64,000 nt of DNA from Allochromatium tepidum. GTDB lineage: Bacteria; Pseudomonadota; Gammaproteobacteria; Chromatiales; Chromatiaceae. The position numbers and the translations under genes were made by a program. The stretch lies in the NCBI RefSeq assembly GCF_018409545.1, contig NZ_AP024563.1, positions 1,566,755 through 1,630,754 on the forward strand, in the 5' to 3' direction. The first letter of the stretch is position 1. Each line of letters opens with the position of its first letter. This document shows, one piece after another, positions 59,172 through 64,000 of the stretch. The notes below the pieces were generated by a model. That model was given only the letters and a program-made list of their open reading frames with translations, was not told where the DNA came from and searched no databases.

Positions 59172-60110
59172 ATGCCATCCATGTTCGCACTCGACGTTCA
59201 GCAACTCACCAAGGTCTACCGAGGCGGTTTCCAGGCGCTCAAGGGCGTCGATCTCCAGGTCGGGGAGGGGGATTTCTTCGCCCTGCTCGGACCCAACGGG
59301 GCCGGCAAGTCGACCTTCATCGGCATCGTCTCGTCACTGGTGAACAAGACCTCGGGCCGGGTCTCGGTGTTCGGGCGCGATCTGGACCGCGATCCGGAAG
59401 GCGTCAAGTCGTGCATCGGTCTGGTGCCGCAGGAGTTCAACTTCAATCTGTTCCTGCCGGTGATCGAGGTCGTGCTCAATCAGGCCGGCTATTATGGCAT
59501 CCCGCGCGCCGTCGCCAAGGACCGCGCCGAACGCTATCTGCGCCAGCTCGACCTCTGGGACAGGCGCGACACCGAGATGCGCCGGCTCTCGGGCGGCATG
59601 AAGCGCCGGTTGATGATCGCGCGCGCCCTGGTCCATGAGCCGCGTCTCCTGATCCTCGACGAGCCGACCGCCGGCGTCGATATCGAGATCCGGCGCTCGA
59701 TGTGGTCCTTCCTGCGCGAACTCAATGCCCAGGGGACGACCATCATCCTCACCACCCATTATCTGGAAGAGGCCGAGAGCCTCTGCCGCAACATCGCCAT
59801 CATCGACGGCGGCGAGATCGCCGAGCGCACCAGTCTGGCGGTGCTGCTCAACCGGCTCCATACCGAGACCTTCGTGCTCAATCTCAAGGGACGGGTCTCG
59901 GAGCTGCCGGAGCTGGGCGGTTTCGTGCTCCAGGCGCTGGACGACTGTACTCTGGAAGTCGAGATGAATCGCGACCACACCATCAACGGACTCTTCGAGG
60001 CGCTCTCGCGCAACGGCATCGAGGTCATCAGTCTGCGCAACAAGCAGAACCGGCTCGAACGTCTGTTCCTCGAACTGGTCGACCGGCGCGGTCCGGAGGT
60101 GGGGGCATGA
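59172..60110 (+). CDS. ABC-2 type exporter ATP-binding protein (YadG-like)
   Basis: A protein of 312 residues. It has Walker A LLGPNGAGKSTFIGI, signature LSGGMKRRLMIARALVHEPR, Walker B LLILDEPTAGVDIEIRRSMW, H-loop LTTHYLEEAE. The C-terminal ~80 residues are the regulatory extension of the DrrA/YadG group. It works with the permease encoded by the overlapping next gene (ATGA at 60107-60110). The exported substrate is unknown. The ATG at 59172 is used; MFALDV at 59181 is an alternative start. Confidence 0.92.
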   Translation: MPSMFALDVQQLTKVYRGGFQALKGVDLQVGEGDFFALLGPNGAGKSTFIGIVSSLVNKTSGRVSVFGRDLDRDPEGVKSCIGLVPQEFNFNLFLPVIEVVLNQAGYYGIPRAVAKDRAERYLRQLDLWDRRDTEMRRLSGGMKRRLMIARALVHEPRLLILDEPTAGVDIEIRRSMWSFLRELNAQGTTIILTTHYLEEAESLCRNIAIIDGGEIAERTSLAVLLNRLHTETFVLNLKGRVSELPELGGFVLQALDDCTLEVEMNRDHTINGLFEALSRNGIEVISLRNKQNRLERLFLELVDRRGPEVGA

Positions 60111-60895
60111 GCGCGCGGCTGGACGACTGGCGTCGTTACCGGGTGACCTTCCGGACCATCCTGGGCAAGGAAGTGCTGCGCTTCTTGCGCATCTGGGTCC
60201 AGACCATCCTGCCCTCGGTCATCACCACCACGCTCTATTTCGTCATCTTCGGGCGTCTGATCGGCGAGCGCATCGGACCCATGGACGGGTTCGCCTATCT
60301 GGATTTCATCGTCCCCGGACTGGTGCTCATGGGCGTGATCACCAACTCCTATTCCAACGTGGTCTCATCGTTCTACAGCAGCAAGTTCTCGCGCTACATC
60401 GAGGAATTGCTGGTCTCGCCGGCGCCCAACTGGGTGATCCTGGCCGGCTACGTCGCCGGCGGCGTGGCGCGCGGTCTGACGGTGGGCGTGGCGGTGATGC
60501 TGGTGGCGATGTTCTTCACCGAGATCCGCATCCATGATCCGCTCTTGATGCTGCTGATCGGCCTCCTGACCGCGACGCTCTTTTCGCTCGGCGGCTTCAT
60601 CAACGCCATATACGCCAACAGCTTCGACGACATCTCGATCGTGCCGACCTTCGTGCTCACGCCCCTGACCTATCTGGGCGGCGTCTTCTATTCGATCGAT
60701 CTGCTGCCCGAGTTCTGGCAGACCGTCTCGCTGGCCAATCCGGTGCTCTACATGGTCAACGCCTTCCGCCACGGGCTGCTCGGGGTCAGCGACATCCCGC
60801 TCGTGCCGGCGTTCGGCATGATCCTGATGTTCATCGCCATCCTGGCGGCCTACAGTCTGTTCCTGCTGCGCCGGGGCGTGGGCATCAAGACCTGA
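60107..60895 (+). CDS. ABC-2 type exporter permease (YadH-like)
   Basis: A protein of 262 residues with six membrane spans and the ABC2_membrane signature (PTFVLTPLTYLGGVFYSIDL LP, then NPVLYMVNAFRHGLLG). It overlaps the ATPase gene by 4 bases, so translation is coupled. The pair corresponds to YadG/YadH of E. coli, of unknown substrate. Confidence 0.92.
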   Translation: MSARLDDWRRYRVTFRTILGKEVLRFLRIWVQTILPSVITTTLYFVIFGRLIGERIGPMDGFAYLDFIVPGLVLMGVITNSYSNVVSSFYSSKFSRYIEELLVSPAPNWVILAGYVAGGVARGLTVGVAVMLVAMFFTEIRIHDPLLMLLIGLLTATLFSLGGFINAIYANSFDDISIVPTFVLTPLTYLGGVFYSIDLLPEFWQTVSLANPVLYMVNAFRHGLLGVSDIPLVPAFGMILMFIAILAAYSLFLLRRGVGIKT

Positions 60896-61074
60896 CTCGC
60901 CTGCAACCCGGCGCCCGCGATCCTGTCGAAGCGCGGGATGTTCGGACAGGCGTCCGAAACATCCGGCCACGCCGTCCGATGTGTCATAATCCGGCGTCGA
61001 TCATCCGTTTTTCGAAGACTCGAACCCGAATCCGGGGTGCGTGACTCGAACTCTCTCTCGCAGGTCAATCATCC

Positions 61075-63486
61075 GTGGCATCCAAGCGTCGCGCCGGCTC
61101 GCGTGGCCGGAGACATTCCCGCCGTGGCTTCCGGCTCGGCACCCTTCTATTCGGCTGGCTCCTGATCCCGGCGGTCGGGGCATCCGTGGCCGTGACGCTC
61201 TATGGCATCCACCTCGATCGCGTGGTCCGCGACAAGTTCGAGGGCCAGCGTTGGGCCTTGCCCGCGCGCGTCTGGGCACGTCCGCTCGAACTCTACGCCG
61301 GACGCCGGCTCAGCCCCGATCAGTTCGAGTCCGAACTCAAGCGGCTGAACTATCGCGCCGTCGCGTCGCCGCGTACTCAGGGCCAATATCAACGCCTGGG
61401 CGACCGCTTCCAGGTCCGGACCCGTCCGTTCCAGTTCTGGGATGGGGCCGAGCCCGAGCGTCATCTGACCGTCACCTTCGCCGACGGCCAGGTCGAGACC
61501 CTGACCGACGCCGACGGCGGTCCCGACCCGGCCCTAGTGCGGCTGGACGCCATGCTGATCGCCAGCATCTATCCGACCCACAACGAGGACCGGGTGCTGG
61601 TGCGTCGCCAGGATCTGCCCGAGCTGCTGATCAAGACCCTGATGGCGGTCGAGGATCGCAACTTCTACCGACACATCGGCGTCGATCCCAAGGGCATCCT
61701 GCGCGCGGCGGTCAGCAACCTCCAGGCCGGCGCCGTGGTCGAGGGCGCCAGCACCCTGACCCAGCAGTTGGTCAAGAACTTCTATCTCAACGCCGACCGG
61801 ACCTTCGAGCGCAAGATCAAGGAGGCCTATATGGCCTTCCTGCTCGAACGGCGCTACGGCAAGGACGAGATCCTCGAAGCCTATGCCAACGAGATCTATC
61901 TCGGTCAGGACGGCAGCCGCGCCATCCACGGCTTCGGATTGGCGAGCCAGTTCTTCTTCAATCTGCCGCTCGACGAACTCGACGCGGCCAAGACCGCGCT
62001 CCTGGTCGGCATGGTCCAGGCGCCGTCCAGTCTCGATCCGCGCCGCAATCCGGAGGCCGCCGAGCGGCGGCGCAATCTGGTGCTCGACCTCATGGTGCGC
62101 GACGGGGTCATCAGCGAGGCCGAGGCGACCAAGGCCAAGCGCGCGCCGCTCGGGATTCAGGACGGCGGCGGGCGTCCGGCCGGGTACTATCCGGACTTCA
62201 TCACCCTGGTGCGTCGCCAGCTCCAGCGCGACTATCGCGACGAGGATCTGCGCTCCGAAGGGCTGAACATCTTCACCACGCTCGATCCGCTGGTGCAGGC
62301 CGCCGTCGAGCGTTCGCTGCCCAGGAAGCTGGCCGAGCTGGAGCAGCAGAATCGGATGAAGGCCGGAACCCTGGAGGCGGCCGCCGTGGTGACCTCGGTC
62401 GAGCAGGGCGAGGTGCTGGCCGTCGCCGGCGGGCGCGAGCCGGGCTATGCCGGCTTCAACCGCGCGCTCGACTCGGTGCGCTCGATCGGCTCGCTGGTCA
62501 AGCCGCCGATCTATCTGCTCGCGCTGTCGCAGCCGGAGCGCTACACGCTCACCACCAGTCTCTCGGACCGTCCCGTCAGTCTGCCCGACGGCAACAAGCG
62601 CTGGGAGCCGAAGAACTACGACCGCCGGGTTCATGGCTCGGTGCAGCTCCACAGCGCGCTCGCCCGCTCGCTGAATCTGGCTACGGTCAACCTGGGGTTG
62701 AGCCTCGGGGTCAAGAACGTCGTGGATACGCTCTACAAGATGGGTGCGCAGCGACGCATCCGGGTCGTGCCCTCGGTGCTGCTGGGGGCGGTGTCCATGT
62801 CGCCGCTGGAGGTGGCGCAGGTCTATCAGACCATCGCCGCCGGCGGCTATCGCGCGCCCCTGCGCGGCATCCGCGAGGTGGTCGACGCCCAGGGCCGGCC
62901 GCTCAACCGCTATCCGCTCGCCATCGAGGCCGTGGTCGATCCCAGGGCGGCCTATCTGACGACCTGGGCCATGCAGCGCGTGGTCACGGACGGCACGGCC
63001 AAGTGGCTCGGCGATCAGTTGCCCAAGGGGATGACGATGGCCGGCAAGACCGGCACCACCGACGAGAAGCGCGATAGCTGGTATGCCGGTTTCTCGGGCG
63101 ACAAGGTGGCCGTGGTCTGGGTCGGTCGCGACGACAACAAGCCGATGGGACTGACGGGCGGAACCGGGGCGCTGCGGGTGTGGGGTGATTTCATGCTGGC
63201 GCTCGACAATGAGCCGTTGCCCGAGTCTCCGCCCGATGGCGTGGTCCTGGCCGATGCCTGCGGACGTAGGAACGTGCCCTTCATCGGCGACAGCGCCAAG
63301 GGGGCGGCCAGTTGCGGCGGCGGTCAGGGTTCCGGGTCGCGTGCTGCGGGCGGCGAGTCGGTGGCGCGGGCCGAACCGGCTCCCACCGAAACGCGGGAAG
63401 AGTCTCCGCCCCCTGAGCCACCGCCACCGCCACCCAAACCGGCTCGAACCCAAAACCATTTCATGAGCGACTTCTTCGGTCGCTGA
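61075..63486 (+). CDS. mrcB: Penicillin-binding protein 1B (bifunctional transglycosylase/transpeptidase)
   Basis: A protein of 803 residues starting with GTG. A short basic cytoplasmic tail is followed by one membrane span (about 22-48), a UB2H-like segment, then the glycosyltransferase domain with AVEDRNFYRHIGVDPKGILR and EGASTLTQQLVKNFYL. The transpeptidase domain has Ser473 in GSLVKPP, the SLN motif in RSLNLATVNLGL, and Lys658 in KTGTTDEKRD. It synthesises and cross-links peptidoglycan. The C-terminus is Pro/Glu-rich. The next gene, a lipoprotein, begins 31 bp later. Confidence 0.95.
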   Translation: MASKRRAGSRGRRHSRRGFRLGTLLFGWLLIPAVGASVAVTLYGIHLDRVVRDKFEGQRWALPARVWARPLELYAGRRLSPDQFESELKRLNYRAVASPRTQGQYQRLGDRFQVRTRPFQFWDGAEPERHLTVTFADGQVETLTDADGGPDPALVRLDAMLIASIYPTHNEDRVLVRRQDLPELLIKTLMAVEDRNFYRHIGVDPKGILRAAVSNLQAGAVVEGASTLTQQLVKNFYLNADRTFERKIKEAYMAFLLERRYGKDEILEAYANEIYLGQDGSRAIHGFGLASQFFFNLPLDELDAAKTALLVGMVQAPSSLDPRRNPEAAERRRNLVLDLMVRDGVISEAEATKAKRAPLGIQDGGGRPAGYYPDFITLVRRQLQRDYRDEDLRSEGLNIFTTLDPLVQAAVERSLPRKLAELEQQNRMKAGTLEAAAVVTSVEQGEVLAVAGGREPGYAGFNRALDSVRSIGSLVKPPIYLLALSQPERYTLTTSLSDRPVSLPDGNKRWEPKNYDRRVHGSVQLHSALARSLNLATVNLGLSLGVKNVVDTLYKMGAQRRIRVVPSVLLGAVSMSPLEVAQVYQTIAAGGYRAPLRGIREVVDAQGRPLNRYPLAIEAVVDPRAAYLTTWAMQRVVTDGTAKWLGDQLPKGMTMAGKTGTTDEKRDSWYAGFSGDKVAVVWVGRDDNKPMGLTGGTGALRVWGDFMLALDNEPLPESPPDGVVLADACGRRNVPFIGDSAKGAASCGGGQGSGSRAAGGESVARAEPAPTETREESPPPEPPPPPPKPARTQNHFMSDFFGR

Positions 63487-63517
63487 TGTTCAACACCTGT
63501 GCGAAGTGCTTAAACAC

Positions 63518-64000
63518 ATGCAACGCTTGACTCGATTCCTGACGCTTTCGTCGCTGGCCCTGGCCGGTCTGAGCGCCTGCTCCATGGGGCTGCGTGAGGG
63601 ACCGCCGGCGCCCATCGTCCAGGTGACGCCGCGTGATGGACGGCCCGCGCGGCCAAGCGTGCCGACGCCCCAGCCGGAGCGCGCGCCCGTGCCCGAGCAA
63701 CCGTCCGAGCCGGTCAGGCGCGGAACCCAGGTCTATGCCTACCGCGATCCGAGTGCCGCGCCGGAAACGGCCGCACCGCCCGCGTCCGGTATCCAGCCGG
63801 CTCAACCCGCCACGCCGACGCCGAGTGCGCCGCCGACACCAGGTACGCCGCCTCAATCCATCACCCAGACACCGGGTACGCCCCCGATGCCGGGCGGCCT
63901 CCAGGCGCAACCCGCCGCGCCTGCGCCGAGCACGTCCGAGCCGCCCGCGACGCCTCCTCAGCGTCCGGCCGAACAGCAGGTCGCCAAGGTCGATCCGCGC
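63518..64000 (+). CDS. Proline-rich lipoprotein (3' end outside the window)
   Basis: It starts MQRLTRFLTLSSLALAGLSA followed by CSMGL; LSAC is a lipobox with Cys21, so the mature protein is lipid-anchored. The ~140 residues visible are dominated by Pro, Ala, Thr and Gln, suggesting an extended linker. No domain is reached before the window ends. Its place right behind mrcB suggests a cell-wall synthesis partner, but no activator family (LpoA, LpoB) can be recognised from this part. Confidence 0.75.
   Translation, partial: MQRLTRFLTLSSLALAGLSACSMGLREGPPAPIVQVTPRDGRPARPSVPTPQPERAPVPEQPSEPVRRGTQVYAYRDPSAAPETAAPPASGIQPAQPATPTPSAPPTPGTPPQSITQTPGTPPMPGGLQAQPAAPAPSTSEPPATPPQRPAEQQVAKVDPR

Overview
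The window is high-GC, densely coded DNA from a purple sulfur bacterium of the Chromatiaceae (Gammaproteobacteria, Allochromatium- or Thiocystis-like). The main evidence is the distal half of a dsr sulfur-oxidation operon in the order dsrL-dsrJ-dsrO-dsrP-dsrN-dsrR-dsrS, which is the order known from Allochromatium vinosum. The housekeeping genes (secDF/yajC, mutS, mrcB, aceK, rlmD, metH) are typical gammaproteobacterial types.

Layout. 1-6.6 kb: dsrL (5' end missing) to dsrS on the plus strand, covering electron transfer and cofactor functions for reverse dissimilatory sulfite reductase. 6.8-15.0 kb: minus-strand genes for envelope and carbon metabolism (mltD, maf/yceF, gnd, glgX, a 30-residue membrane microprotein, a class-V aminotransferase, an L,D-transpeptidase lipoprotein). 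15.3-19.1 kb: metH. 19.1-24.0 kb: an accessory island with a solitary CRISPR-type repeat, hicAB, a twice-frameshifted N-acetylglutaminylglutamine amidotransferase gene, an IS1595-family element nested inside a short non-autonomous relative, tRNA-Thr, and debris of an ATPase gene pair and a GNAT gene. 24.0-34.1 kb: an HtrA-type protease, mobA, a DUF255 thioredoxin-fold protein, ybbP/ybbA divergent from tesA, an SQR-like flavoprotein, and two tandem copies of a 32-residue membrane microprotein. 34.2-37.4 kb: yajC-secD-secF. 37.5-38.2 kb: an IS1595 fragment and a broken secreted-protein gene. 38.2-48.4 kb: aceK, rlmD, a cupin, a REP-associated tyrosine transposase, hrpB, alpha-carbonic anhydrase, a methyltransferase and malQ. 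48.6-53.1 kb: envelope or secreted proteins, a metallophosphoesterase, and a decayed ABC-ATPase gene cut by a deleted insertion sequence. 53.3-64 kb: tRNA-Ser, mutS, a DUF4892-OmpA protein, a DUF155 protein, yadGH-type ABC export genes, mrcB, and the start of a proline-rich lipoprotein gene.

How the genes work together. DsrJOP form a transmembrane redox complex, DsrL feeds or receives electrons through NAD(P)H and iron-sulfur centres, DsrN amidates the sirohaem of DsrAB, and DsrR and DsrS support expression or maturation. glgX and malQ handle glycogen, the main storage carbohydrate of these phototrophs. The most unusual items are the duplicated microprotein genes beside the SQR-like gene, whose 5' leader is exactly complementary to both ribosome-binding/start regions, and the nested transposon structure with two clean pairs of 8-bp target duplications.
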